Source of the DNA: Dissophora ornata
Taxonomy: Eukaryota; Mortierellomycota; Mortierellomycetes; Mortierellales; Mortierellaceae
Length of the DNA: 61,325 bases
Direction of reading: 5' to 3'
NCBI GenBank assembly: GCA_025201705.1
Contig: MU616663.1
Coordinates: 1-61,325 of the forward strand
The notes beneath the pieces are model-generated. The model searched no databases. It was not told the DNA's origin and saw only the letters and a list, made by a program, of their open reading frames with translations. Positions 46,062-58,458 of the stretch are shown here, piece after piece (position 1 is the stretch's first letter; each line of letters opens with the position of its first letter). Both the position numbers and the translations under genes were made by a program.

Positions 46062-49000
46062 ATGGAGTCCAACTATATCCGATTCACAGCCCTGTCGGGC
46101 GCAAAGTCGGAATCAGCGCTTTGTTACCTGCTCGAGATTGACGAGGCAAAGATCTTGTTGGACTGTGGTTGGAACGATGCATTTGATGTCGATGATCTCA
46201 AGCAGCTGAAGCGGTAAGCACGGCTATGTACACTCCAACATCTTTGGTAGCCTGCATGCGCTAATGTTGCTCGAGAGACACTAACCCCCTAAACACGACC
46301 TTGCTCTTGTTCTTGTTTCCTGCTCTCGACCTATGGATAACATCCTCGTACCGTCGTCATATAATGAACACCTCGCAACTTATGAAAAACATCAACAAAA
46401 AGGATTGCAAAGGATGTCGACGCCTGTCTTCTTTCCCATTCGACTCTCCATCACCTCGGCGCTCTAGCGTACGCAAAATCATACATGGGATTACGAGCAC
46501 AGACATACGCAACGTTTCCTGTCATGGATATGGGTCGTCTGTCACTATACGATATCTGGCAATCCAAACGGGGGACTGAAGACTTCACGACATTCAATCT
46601 CGAGGATATTGATCAGGCGTTTGAGTCGATTACGTGTCTGAGGTATCAACAGCCAACAGAGCTCTCGGGCAAGTGCAAGGGAATCACGATCACAGCTTCG
46701 TCTGCGGGACATACTGTCGGAGGAACAGTATGGAAGATTTCAAAGGACACAGAGTCAATCCTGTATGCTGTCGATTATAACCATCGAAAAGACAAGTAAG
46801 GCACTCGGAGAAATGCGATCGATGTTCTTTTGCTGCTGGATTTCCATCCCTGGATAACGATTAATAGGTGTTGGTTTACTGATTGATACTCACTCTACTC
46901 TCATAGACACTTGGATGCGACAGTGTTGCTGCAGTCAGATGGAAGTGCACCACAGGAATTTCAAAGACCGTCGCTTATGATCACGGACGCGTTCAATGCA
47001 GAGCAGCTTATTCAGCCAACACGACCTTCTCGTGACAGGGCACTCTTAGGTACTTGCGAGATGACAATGACGGATTCGGATAATGTTCCTCATGCCCAAT
47101 ATCGGTGATACTTACAAACAACATCAAACATACGCCTGGGATCCATTAGAATCAACAATAGCAACCCTCAACAATGGTGGATCTGTACTACTTCCAACTG
47201 ACTCCTCAACCAGAGTATTGGAACTGGCCTACATGCTTGACTCGTACTGGCTGGCGAACCGAGTTCGATACCCCTTGATTTTCCTTACCAACTTTTCATA
47301 TCGAACAGCTCATTTTGCAACCTCAATGATGGAGTGGATGGGAGACACCGTTCGATCCCAGCTCACTGATACTCGTGAGAACCCGTTCCAGTTCAAGTAT
47401 CTACGACTGATTCAACGACTCAGTGATCTTGAAAAGTACCCAGGCCCCAAGGTCATCTTGGCCTCAAATCTATCCATGGAGACAGGATTCGCAAGAGAGG
47501 TGTTTTTGCGGACGGCATGGTCAGAGGACCCAAGGAATACACTCATCCTGACAGAGCGCGCACTTCCAGGAGAGTTGGCTCGGTTCTTGTACGATGAATG
47601 GAAGGAAGGTGTGGGGGAGTTGGCTAACAAGGAGGTTGGAAATGAGGTTCGGTTGGATAACGTAATCCAATTGAAGATTGACCGGAAGGTCTTGCTGGAG
47701 GGTCAGGAGTTGGCAGATTTCATGGCAGCTCAAGAGGCTAGATTGGAACGCGAACGTGCTGACGCAGCATTGTTGGAGCGGAATCGTCGGACATTACTTG
47801 AGGAGGAGAACGATAGTGATTCGGATGATGAATCCATGGATGGTGACTCGAAGCATTTGGTCGAGATTGACATGCTGCTGTCAAAGACGGGCAGTCATGA
47901 TGTCTACATGAAGGACGCCACCAAGTCTGGAGGCTTTTTCAAGCAGACACAGAGTTATCGCATGTTCCCGTATGTGGAGCGGAGGAAAAAGATTGACGAC
48001 TATGGTGAGAGTATTGTGGTGGAACATTTCTTGAGCGCTTCATCCAGTGCGCCACAGGACGGCGGTCGTGGTGGGCCAGCCGGGGATGTGGATGCGAATG
48101 GCGATTACAAGATGCGGGGCGGAGACGACAATGATGATGTAAATATGGCAGGCGTTGAAGTCAAGGATGAAGGTGCTGATGGAAAGGACAAGTGGGTGGA
48201 CCAGGACATGATTCACCCTGAAGACAGTTTACCATCAAAGTATGTGAGCACTGAGGAGGATATTGTGGTGAGGTGCAAAGTGCGCTACGTCGATCTCGAA
48301 GGTCGGGCGGATGAGAGCGCCATGAAGACTATCTTGCAGGCGATTGCGCCCAGAAAATTGGTAAGATTGACATATCATATTGCTAAGACTGTGCTATATG
48401 GATATTCACTCATTCTAGCCAGCTAACAATTTATTCCGCACGGTTTCCTATTTGTTCCGCATCGCTAGATTCTGGTCCATGGCACAGAAGAAAAGACGGA
48501 CGCACTGTGCAAGACGTACTTGGAGTTATCGGATATGACTCGCGAGATTTACACACCGTCAATCGGCGAGGTTCTGAACGTGTCGGAGGTGACCAACATG
48601 TACAAGATCAACCTCACAGATGCACTTCTCAGCTCCTTGTCATTCTCCACTTTGGGAGAGTATGATCTGGCGTATCTTGTCGGTCAAGTACACCTCCCTG
48701 CAGGATCAGCCGCCCCAGTCCTGGGTATGCCCACAGTCGAGATCGATGGAAGTAGCAAGAGATTGTTGGCCAACGGAGATGCTGCAACACCAGCAGACCA
48801 ACAGCAGCAACAGCAACAACAACAACAACAACAACAGGGACAGGAACAGAATGGCGCGCTTGCTCCTTCATCATCCTCAGCACTGCAACTACAGTTGCAA
48901 CTGCAGCAGAAGCAACAGCAGCAGCTAGAGATGCTTGCGCGTGAACACCAGCCTGTATTCGTCGGTGATATCAAGTTGACAGAGTTCAAGAACAGGGTGT

Positions 49001-49176
49001 TGAAGCAGGCTGGGATTGAGGCCGAGTTTATGGGAGACGGAGTGTTGGTGTGCAATGGAGTTGTGGCGATCAGGAAGGTCGATCGGACGGGACAGATCTT
49101 GTTGGAGGGATCGCCTTTGAGCCACGATTATTATCAGGTTCGGCAGTTGCTGTATAAGCAGTTTGCAATTCTGTAA
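46062..49176 (+). CDS. cft2: CPSF100/Cft2, cleavage and polyadenylation factor subunit
   Basis: The model is join(46062..46213,46403..46795,46907..47049,47150..48360,48469..49176), 868 residues, in phase. The start FTALSGAKSESALCYLLEID and ILLDCGWND are those of the family. The metallo-beta-lactamase fold follows with LLSHSTLHHLGALAYA where the active endonuclease CPSF73 has HxHxDH, so zinc ligands are missing, as in CPSF100 generally. SAGHTVGGTVWKI and the beta-CASP domain (GGSVLLPTDSSTRVLELAY, PKVILASNLSMETGFAR) come next, then an acidic disordered insertion, FPYVERRKKIDDYGE and the C-terminal domain. A polyglutamine tract near residues 743-757 is an insertion. The protein pairs with CPSF73 in pre-mRNA 3'-end cleavage, in the same complex as the Yth1 encoded at 19.3 kb. 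Confidence 0.93.
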
Positions 49177-51426
49177 TCGCCCTCCCCCCTCCCACATCAT
49201 TATTATCCTACATTAAAAACCAAACATTTTATAAATCGATGGCAAATGATGCGACTCAAAGATTTTTTTTTAAAAAAAAAGGTGAAGTCTGTATTACTCT
49301 GTTGCGAAGCAAGCAGGGTTGTTGTTTTGCGAGCCAAAGGACATTGTTCTCGTGCTTGAAATTGTGCATTTTCGCCCCGTTATTCGGTATTCATGACATG
49401 CATACTTGCAGCAAACGCGCGCATCTCTCCTCGGCAGAATCGGCAGCGAAGGCCTGAACTGCTTACACACACTCCACTAAAGGAAACATAGATGCAGTAT
49501 ATTACGACTGTGGTGCCATTTGATGCAATTCGAACTCTGAGCACTGAGAGAGAGAGATGTATATACATCGCCACACAGAGAGAATAAATCAGCGCATCTA
49601 TCCACCTCCCATAATTGAAAAACAACAGGGATATTCTCACTCTCTGAGGCTCTTTTTTTTTTTTTTTTAGAAAGGAAACGGCGGTGTTTTTGTGCTCATG
49701 CCTAACTAGCTTGGACAATCGCTGGACTGGCCATACAATGCATCTGAGGTCAAATGGTTGTGTAACTTGTCCGGGAGCTGTACATGCGCTTCGGGTATAA
49801 TCTACCGACATGCATGGATCTAAAAGACGCGCATTCGGGCTACGAATCCGCCTTTCTCAACTGCATTTTAAATATATCACCTGGTGAGTGCTTTTTTTTT
49901 CCCATTCTAGCGTACGATTAAAAGGGGAATGTGAACGAGAAATAGCCTCATATGCAACTCAAACAACATCATCTATATGAAATACCTATTAAATGTGTCT
50001 TTGACCTCCGCGTTCTTGGAAAAGGCTTCAAATACTACTCAAAATATTGCATTTGACTACAAAACAGGAGGGTGCAGAGCAAAATAGTTTATAAAAAGCA
50101 CACACAATAACAGAAAAGATATCAATCATGCGTTTTTTTTTCAACTAGTTACAAAAAAAACCTCCCATTGTTTTGATTCTTTTTGTGAAATTTGGCTTTT
50201 GTCAAAATTGTTTTTGTCAGAGTGGAGCCACAGGAACGGAGAACCCAATACCCAATAGCGGCAGTAGATCCAAAATAAACGTTCTCAATTTTTTTGTACG
50301 AATACTTCAGCCTTTTGCCAACAATTTGTGAATGCTAACCTCATGCAACCCTCAGCTATTCCATTTTTTTTGCTCTCCGAGTTCTCAAAATATTCAAAAA
50401 CAGCCTCCCCCAACCAAAATGTATAAGAAATATACGGTGTATGTGGCCTCCATTGCGCCTTGTATTATGGATTATACGGGATGACAAAGAAGAATGAAAA
50501 AACAAAAAAAAACAAAAAAAAACAAAAACAAAGACAAAATAAAACAAAAAAAAGATACAATGACTTGAGGGCAGTTATTTCATCCTGGAAGGTGATCAAC
50601 GCGCACACACGCACATCCTAACGAAGTAATCAAACCAACTCTTATTTTAAACCAGTATCCAACTGCTATCAATAGGCCTCCTTCTTCTTCTTCCTCATCT
50701 TTTTTTTTTTTTTTTTTTTTTTACCTCCTGCAATAGTTAGAGCATGGAGTTCAAGCTAGTGCATCGTAGTCTAAAGAAAGTAAACAGGCGCGTGTGTGGT
50801 GAGCATCTAGTTACGCGCGTCGTAGGATAAAATGGGTTCGAGAATTTTGTCGATCGATTGGTCGTCTTCACATGCGTGATTCGTGTGTACCCATTAGTCG
50901 CTCATTTTTTTACTTTCCTTCTTTGTTTAAACATGTTCCATCTCGTACATTGATAGTGTGTAAACAAATGTGCTGTATGTACAATAGAGTACATACTCAC
51001 TTTGACCGATTTTTTTTTTTTTGTTCTCCTTGATCGCGACGCACATGTACCATCCTCGACAGTGAAATGTTATATGAACTTATGTTTGTCATGACTTCAT
51101 ATGAAATGGACATGTGTCTTTTTTTTGAAGACAGGAGGGATGAGTGGAAGATGGCGGACAAAAATGTACGCGGAGCGTGAAAGGAGGTGTAGAGGACATG
51201 AAATATTCGTGAGTTGGTATCCTATGGAGGAGAAAATAACCCCCCTCCAAACTAAACTGAACTAAACTAAACTAAAACAGAGCGTGGCGGCGTGCAAAAT
51301 GGTGTACAGTACAAAACTGAAGAAACGAATAGAGAGAGAAAAAAAATGCAAGAAAGAAAAGACATAACAAAACGTACAAGTGAATAATAAATGATAAGAC
51401 ATTAAACGTTGTAGGACTCAACGGCC
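49177..51426. other. Convergent AT-rich spacer
   Basis: These 2.25 kb between converging genes are rich in homopolymer runs (T runs at about 49652, 50700-50723 and 51010, and A-rich AAC-type repeats near 50500-50550). No coding frame is supported. Part of it must be 3' UTR. Confidence 0.5.
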
Positions 51427-53559
51427 CTAAGAAAACCAATATGATCTCTGAGACGACGCCCGCGACGCTGCCCGGTTGTCTGAAAAGGGATTCGTGTCAA
51501 GTAGGACCCCGTTCGAATCAAACGTCTTGAACGGGTCGTTGCTCGACGTCAATGACGGAATCGAACTCGACCTGCTGATCGTCGACCCCGAAAGATAGCT
51601 GTCCTGACGGCCGTCGTAGTACTGACCATCTTGCTCGAGCTGCATCTGCAATTCATGTTGCCGAACCCGTTCCAGGAACTCTTCCTCTGTGATCATTAAA
51701 CTGTCCGGGAAGCTCGATTGAGTCGATATTGTAGTCACACTCCTTTGAGCACCAAACAATGAATTAAGTGTGCTTCTTCTATAGCGATACCGTCCAGATG
51801 ATCCCGTTGTGTCGGCGACGCTTCCTCCACTGCCTGTGGTTCTTAGACTGAGAATATCTGCCATCCGCGACTCGGAATCACGACTACCATCGAAGATCGA
51901 CCCTTCGTCGAAATACCCTCCTCCCTCGAGATCCCGTGTTGAGGAAGGACCGCCATGCGCATAGGGTCCTGGGCGTGCAGCCATGGATGCTTCCCAGTAT
52001 TTGCGAACGACGGACGAGGCATCATAACTAGACCGATTGGATGACATGGAGTAAGCACCCGACAATGAGCCTTCGGCGGGCATTGGTATTCCTCGCAGAT
52101 GGAACGGTACCGACGATTCGATACGCGATTTCTGTGGCAATGCGAGATGCCGTTCAGAAACTACCATGTCGCCTGTCTTTTCGTTCTCAATGTCCGTCGC
52201 CTTTGCTCCTGCTGTTGTTGCTGACTTTGACAACATCCCGTCCACGCCCTTCTCGCCAATAGATGCCTCGCCCCCGTCATCTTCTTCCTCTTCCATCTTA
52301 TAAAAGTTTCTTTCTTTCGGGTAGCGCATAATTCTGAACCTCCTCTTCGATTCCCTCATCACGGCGCCAGCCCCTCCTCCTGTTATTATCCATGGAATAT
52401 CCTTGCTATCATTTCCACCAAGTCCTACGAGCCTGCTCCTCCGTCGTCGCCGGATTACTATAATAAACACCACCAAGATGATCAGACACAAAATTGCGGC
52501 AATGCCTCCCACAACAGGCCCAACCCACTTCTTTTTATCAGTCGCCGTGCCGCCTTCAGATCCAACATGCGATCCCCCATCAGTCGACGAGTTTGAGTTT
52601 CCATTTGGGAACAAAGACGGAGTCGTGATAGGTGGACCGAGCGCGGGATTTGACGACGGATTGATGCCGGATCCAGACCCCCCTGATCCAGAGCCGGGAG
52701 CAGTTGATGGCAAGGCGGACGGCGGGAAGGTTGTGGTTGAAGCACCGCCAGCGCCGGGGGCGGGAGGGGCGGTAGGGGCGGTAGGACTAGGGTTTGCTGG
52801 ACTGGGAGTAGTAGTTGGCGCTAACGAGGTCGATCCTGTTATCACGATCTTTGGTATCCGTGCCACGCCTGACGTTGAAGGGGATGTAGACTGGGGTGTA
52901 GGCGAGACAGTAGGTGACGATGGTGGTATCAGTGCAGGTGGCTGTATCTCTGGCCTAGGAACAGGCTTTGGCTGAATAGCAAAGTAACAATTGTCCGTTT
53001 GCTGGAATGGGATCAGAATATTACTGCTCTGTGCCACGAGTTTAACCGATCCACTAGTTGCGAGCGCTCCACAGTCAGGCAGCGCGAATTGATAAGTCCC
53101 CGAGGGTGCGTGCAGTGGCAAATTAGAAAAGAGAGTCGAGATCGATCGCCACTGTCCTCCCTGAGACCCGCTATCGTCCATGCAGAACAACTCTGCAGAG
53201 AGCGAGTCAAGAATAAAAGTATCGAGGACCGAGACCTGCCAGCCAAGGAGAACACTCTGACCTGGTTGCACAGTCGTGCTGGACGTCGGGGACTGACATG
53301 AAAATGCTTCTGTGAGACGCACAAGTGAGAGCGGGAAAGAAGAGAGTAGGAGGATGGAAAGTGTGCGGCCCAGCCTGCGTCTGAGACCGCGACGACGGCT
53401 ACGAAGACAGAGCATCGATACTGCTGTCGATGCCGAGGATGTGGATATGGACGTGGTGGATATGGAAGCGCGTTTGTGGGAGAGGTTGGAATGCAGTATT
53501 GAGTATCGTGGGGGACGTGAGGCTACATCGTCCGGTGGTATGGGCGGCGCTCTGTACAT
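51427..53559 (-). CDS. Single-pass membrane protein with Ser/Pro-rich ectodomain
   Basis: One intronless frame of 710 residues. A hydrophobic segment after a cluster of Arg (LGRTLSILLLSSFPLSLVRL, about residues 63-82) looks like a signal peptide. Translation may therefore begin at an inner Met near residue 49 instead of the first ATG. The ectodomain starts FSCQSPTSSTTVQPGQSVLL, a cell-surface beta-sandwich pattern with paired Cys (residues 88-200), then a long Pro/Ser/Thr/Gly stalk. The membrane helix (GPVVGGIAAILCLIILVV, about 350-370) is followed by RRRRRSR. The cytosolic tail of about 330 residues is Ser-rich with acidic patches and many potential phosphorylation sites. The plan is that of fungal wall-stress sensors, though I cannot place it in a named family. 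Confidence 0.8.
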   Translation of the reverse strand: MYRAPPIPPDDVASRPPRYSILHSNLSHKRASISTTSISTSSASTAVSMLCLRSRRRGLRRRLGRTLSILLLSSFPLSLVRLTEAFSCQSPTSSTTVQPGQSVLLGWQVSVLDTFILDSLSAELFCMDDSGSQGGQWRSISTLFSNLPLHAPSGTYQFALPDCGALATSGSVKLVAQSSNILIPFQQTDNCYFAIQPKPVPRPEIQPPALIPPSSPTVSPTPQSTSPSTSGVARIPKIVITGSTSLAPTTTPSPANPSPTAPTAPPAPGAGGASTTTFPPSALPSTAPGSGSGGSGSGINPSSNPALGPPITTPSLFPNGNSNSSTDGGSHVGSEGGTATDKKKWVGPVVGGIAAILCLIILVVFIIVIRRRRRSRLVGLGGNDSKDIPWIITGGGAGAVMRESKRRFRIMRYPKERNFYKMEEEEDDGGEASIGEKGVDGMLSKSATTAGAKATDIENEKTGDMVVSERHLALPQKSRIESSVPFHLRGIPMPAEGSLSGAYSMSSNRSSYDASSVVRKYWEASMAARPGPYAHGGPSSTRDLEGGGYFDEGSIFDGSRDSESRMADILSLRTTGSGGSVADTTGSSGRYRYRRSTLNSLFGAQRSVTTISTQSSFPDSLMITEEEFLERVRQHELQMQLEQDGQYYDGRQDSYLSGSTISRSSSIPSLTSSNDPFKTFDSNGVLLDTNPFSDNRAASRASSQRSYWFS

Positions 53560-56500
53560 GTGAGTGAGCGAACGGGAAAAGTGCAGTTCGAGGCTGGAGA
53601 GGAGGAAGAGGAGGCGACTGGGGAGAGGAGGTGTACTGCAGTGCGTAGAAGATTGGCGAAGTGGATAGTGCAGTGGTAATTAAAAATAAAGGGACACCTG
53701 AACGCCGGAAGGTGAAGAAAGGAGGATGGATATTCGACCTTGCTCAGTCAAAGACCAGGGAATGAATGCTGATGTGAGGACGAATGACAGACGGGGAATG
53801 GGGGGATGAAGATTGAAAAGAGAGAGAGAACTAACGGCTCAGCTCATCGAGTGCAGCAGACGAGAAGAAATGAGAACGAAAAGAGGGGGAGCAGAAAAGA
53901 AAGAAGGGTGGAGACTGAAAATAGAAGACGCTGATGGTAGCTAGACCAGAGCAAAGAGAGAAAGGCGCAAAACGAAAATGGGCTACAATAAATAACACTC
54001 AGCGATAGCGGGGGAAGGACATGGCTTGCGGCTGTGACACTCCGCTCCATGCCACCATGCTGCGTTTCATTGCATGGCACATATCAAAATGTGTCGTGTT
54101 TGCGGGTGAGTCCATGCGACGTGCCACCGCCGGTCCGCGCTCATTTGGGGTGCCTCTCCCTCTGTATCCACACATACTCTCATTAATTTTCTCCGTTGGA
54201 TCTCCCTATCTCTCTGTCCATCTCTACCATCCGCTTATTGTCGCACTCCGCGAAGCCCTGTGCACTGGGACGAGAAGAAACGAGAAGACAGTGGGCGCTA
54301 TTGGCCGTTGAGAGCCGGCAATTTCTTTGTCCTATTTTTTGTTCTTGGCGACAGATGACATGGACTACAGTATTGTAATGCAGTGTGAGAGTAGCGGGCT
54401 CTCGTTTTTTTTTTTGTTGCCCAACACTAGCCACGGACCGGCTGGTTGGGTACGAAGAGTACACATGTTGCAGCTCCAACTTTGTTTTTGTTAGTCTCTA
54501 TAAGTCATTCCCCCCCCCTCCCTCCTCCCAATCTCGCCAGAGGCTTACTCACGTTGGTCGCAGTCGAAGCCATGAAATTTAACTGGGCAAATGAAACCAT
54601 TGGAAATTAGAAAGACCCCATGTTTTGCACAACACACAGGTACGCTTTGTCCTGCGTGAAGTTTGATGTGGGTGGCCGAGATTCAAGGTGGACATGTGTT
54701 TGCTGGTGATTTGCTTTGCAGAAAGCGTGTTGTGTGCATGCAGCAACAGTCGATGTGTATGATCGAAACGCAGCAGAATGTCGTGATACTGTACGACCTC
54801 TTCGAACTACCGACATCCACTTTGCTCTTGCAAAATGCTTAGACATGGGTTTACAGACGATCGACCTCGATGAGCATCGACCCGATTCCCTTTGGCCGTT
54901 CCATGTCTCAAGACATGGGACCGGCCTAGATCGCCATTTCAACCCCCTCCCCCCAACCAGAATTATGCCAGATTACTGTGTTGCAAGGATGCTGCAAGGA
55001 CGCCGCTCCACCGTCCCACCCTTTCACTCTCGCCCTATCTCCCTCTTTTTTTTTCCCCCCATCTCGCTCGGCTCTCGCCCAAACAAAGACAAAGAAGGAA
55101 TAGTGAAAAAAAAGACACACGCACGCGCCAGAACCGTGGGGATTGCCCATAAACACGCCCCTCCGACCAGGTTTCCGGGCTGCAATTGCTCTTTCCTTTG
55201 TTTTCCTGCCATCGAGCAATTGAGCACAAAAAAACAAGATGGTATACAAGTCTAGATGGGATGAGAAACTGTCTTTCGAGTACGCGACCAATCAGCACAT
55301 GTGCGCCATGTTGCTTCATGGGTACTGTAAATATTAACCTTGCTGCGGGCGGCTTAAATAATAATAATGGCTACAGAGTTCAATGAGTCAGTAGTCAGGA
55401 GAGAAATATGTATGAAGCTGCGACAAGTGTTTGCATATACATTAAAAATGCACTAGTCTGTATAGTCCTTTTTTTTTCCGCCATGTGGATGACGCGATCG
55501 TGTGCGGCGGTAATGGAGAAGTACACTCTGGGTACAACTCTTGGATATGCGGTTGGGTACGCGTATCGCCGGGAGCATTGAGCGGAGCTTGATGTCCTCG
55601 TGGGACAGACAATGCAAAAGAACATCTCTTTCGGATGCATCTTGGAGAATATGATAATGCTCTAGCAGTCACCCTCAAGAGAGCCAGACGAGCAACCATG
55701 TCAGGATGTACTTATCGGGATCCAGGGTACTTTCTACAGTACATGTATACAAACGTGTGATTTCACCAACAAGACTATTTACTGTAGACTACTTTAGCGT
55801 ATATCTCGACCTGGAATGGAAAGAAACAACAACAGCAGAGCTTTTTCACACGAACCAGCAGGCGAGCAAGGAAACACAAGGAAACTAATGTGGTCATTTT
55901 GCATGGTGACCCAGTGAGTAGCACACATTTACGATACCAATGTAGTATACAGCCAGGATGTTGCTATTTAGTTTACAGAGCATATCGCGTATCGATGGAC
56001 ATCGGCTGCACTTTCGTGCTTTCTTGTAAATCAAGAATTTACCCAGGATTACTCACATTGCAGGCATGCGTTAAAAAAAGGGGGGTGCCTTGGGATTACA
56101 GGCAACAAGACTATCGCATGTGAGAACATACATCGTTCTTCGATTGGATCAGAGGACGCATCATGACTCCTGAACATCCGTTCATTCTCATCCGAAAAAG
56201 ATTAATCGATGCAAGTCCTTGTGGTGTCCAAAGGCATATGCACAGGCGCAAGGGTCGCAGCTGTAACCATGTATAAAGAAGATATGCTTTCTTGTCACGC
56301 CTCCGCTGATGGACCGTGTGGTCCGATCTCTTGCAATAACTCAACCTTGTATACCTTTTCGTCCATGGACATTGCCTATACTCTACATGGCGCTCAGAAT
56401 GATCAGCAGCTCAACATGTTGTAGCCCTCCGCCTGTTGTCCGAAAACAGACAACAACGGTGGGTAAGTAAAAACAATGTCTTCAAGGCCCAATGAGAAGG

Positions 56501-58458
56501 CTTGGAGCACCACCTACTGTGTTTATGCTCTTCGTTCATCCCCCTTTTTCTCAGACACTGGTGCTGTTGCTGGTGTTTGTGTTGATGTTGTTGTTTTTTC
56601 CCTCGCTGATTCTTTCGGAAGCTGATCCGAGCGAGGCAGAAGACACGAGTATACTCTGTCCAACCTTGATGAGAACATCGTGATAATTTTTAAAGCGACC
56701 AACCAAACATCGCATATTCAAACTCGGAATGAAAACAAGGCGCATGGGGCGAGCATCATCGGGTCACACATGCCCCAAAGAGAACAAATGGCGTGCCATT
56801 CAAACACAATAACACAGTACTACGCACACAAACGCTCACACGGCCGATATCTCTCAAATGCGTCGTCAGTCAGCAGTCGCCGCTTGACTCTTGGGATGCA
56901 TTGTTCCATAGATATCAATATTACTTCCCATCAAGACCCGCCTGAATCTGCCGTTCTGGGATTGATTGCTTACTGCGTAGTTTGGAGCAGTCACCAGCGC
57001 AGTTCCTTGGTAATTACAACGCCGACGTTGTTTCCTCTTCCTTGTTCTCTGGAGCTTCGGGACTTAATTTACTCCTACTCCTACTCCCCACTGTGAGAAG
57101 AATAGAGTCCAGGTCGTTTATTCTTGATATCTTTGCGCACACTTGTGTGAATGAACTCGATAAACATTAAAAACGAACAGAGCGTGCATGCTGAGGAGGC
57201 TCGCCTGATTCATCCTAGTAAACAAAACTAATAGCAGAAACAAAGACGGATGGCCCAGAACCAGCTCAATGACGATTGCTGACCTCCGGAAGGACTGATG
57301 AAATACCTCATTACCAGGACATTCGACCTCAATTTCGGGGATCATCTGGAGAGGACTACGCCTGGGAAAGTATCTTCCCCATCGGAGGGCACAATTACGG
57401 CACAAGGCTGAATTTGGAGGGAACGTAATAGAGTTCGGATCGATGGTGACAAGGTGCATGCTCTCGTGTCGGCCTTACGGCGAAGGGCTTTTTTTTTTTC
57501 TACTTGGAAGGGGAACCCTCGTGATGTGGAGCACACCGAGGTGTCGGGCCTGGTACTGTCAGTGGATGAGACAGCCGGTTCCAGGAGACCATGGATGAGA
57601 TAATCCATTCGCAGAACATCCGGCTTTCTCTGGGCTGAGGCACTGTCATCATCATCACTTCAATTCCCCCCAATTGTTTTTTAAAGTTGTTGTTGATGTT
57701 GTCAGTTGTCTACTTCCCACGGAACGAGGGACCGAGAGGGGGTACAACGGCAGAAGCAGCCCATGAAGAGCGAAGAGTGCGCCAGTGAGGGCACCCACTC
57801 ATGCCTCACCCTGTGAAAAAAAAACGTATACACAAAAGCAAAGTCATCCAACCGACAAAGATGATAAAGACCGCGCAACGTCCCTCCTCGTTTCTGCTCT
57901 TCTTCCTCCATTTCCTCCCTCCCCTTTCTTCATTCAGTCCCCAATTCTAATTGCCAATCGCTTACTGCTCATCCGTGCACGCTCGCTGTACTTTTCACCG
58001 TCCTCTGTCCTCCCCATTTTAATTACTTAATAATTGTGCTCGTTCGTTCCCAAGAGAGCAGCAACAGAGCCTTGCCATTCTTCTTTCCTTGCATTCTCTT
58101 CTCATCCTTCGTCATTGCCTCCCGCTACTTTTCTCCTCTCCGACACTCACAACCCCTCCGTGTGCATTCTAAATCCTGCCCCTCGGTCCTCGGCATTCCC
58201 TTTTTCTTTGTCACTTCATTCGACCCGAGGTAATTGTCACAAGAGCTTTCGGCCCAATTGGCCTCTCTGCATCACACTCTGCCTCAAACACCTGAATGTC
58301 GTGCGCCTTTCATTGCCTTCCCTCCTTTCTTCTTTATATACGCACCTACCATAACCCCCACCCCCGCCTTAGCTCATTCATCGCTTTCTTACATATCACT
58401 CCCTCTGCCGTCTATCTATAGCCACTTTATCCAATAGACACAAATAGACTATCAATCA
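53560..58458. other. Large divergent intergenic region, 4.9 kb
   Basis: No gene is supported between the surface protein (minus) and the next plus-strand gene. It contains a perfect 18-base inverted repeat at 54901, several homopolymer runs and a very pyrimidine-rich 5' leader (about 57890-58450) before the next start. The largest open frames (54716-55255 and 58034-58354) are low in complexity or lie in this leader. Confidence 0.5.
54901..54918. repeat. Perfect short inverted repeat
   Basis: CCATGTCT and its reverse complement AGACATGG are separated by two bases. It is a possible dimeric protein-binding site in the large divergent region. Confidence 0.6.

Noticed and set aside
52403..52975. 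A 190-residue plus-strand frame
   Set aside because: Antisense of the Pro/Ser/Gly stalk of the minus-strand surface protein; low complexity in both directions.
54716..55255. A 179-residue frame in the large spacer
   Set aside because: No family resemblance, poor start context and broken by no splice pattern that would extend it; treated as chance.
58034..58354. A frame in the leader of the last large gene
   Set aside because: Composition follows the pyrimidine-rich leader (Ser/Pro/Leu/Phe) and no motif is present.
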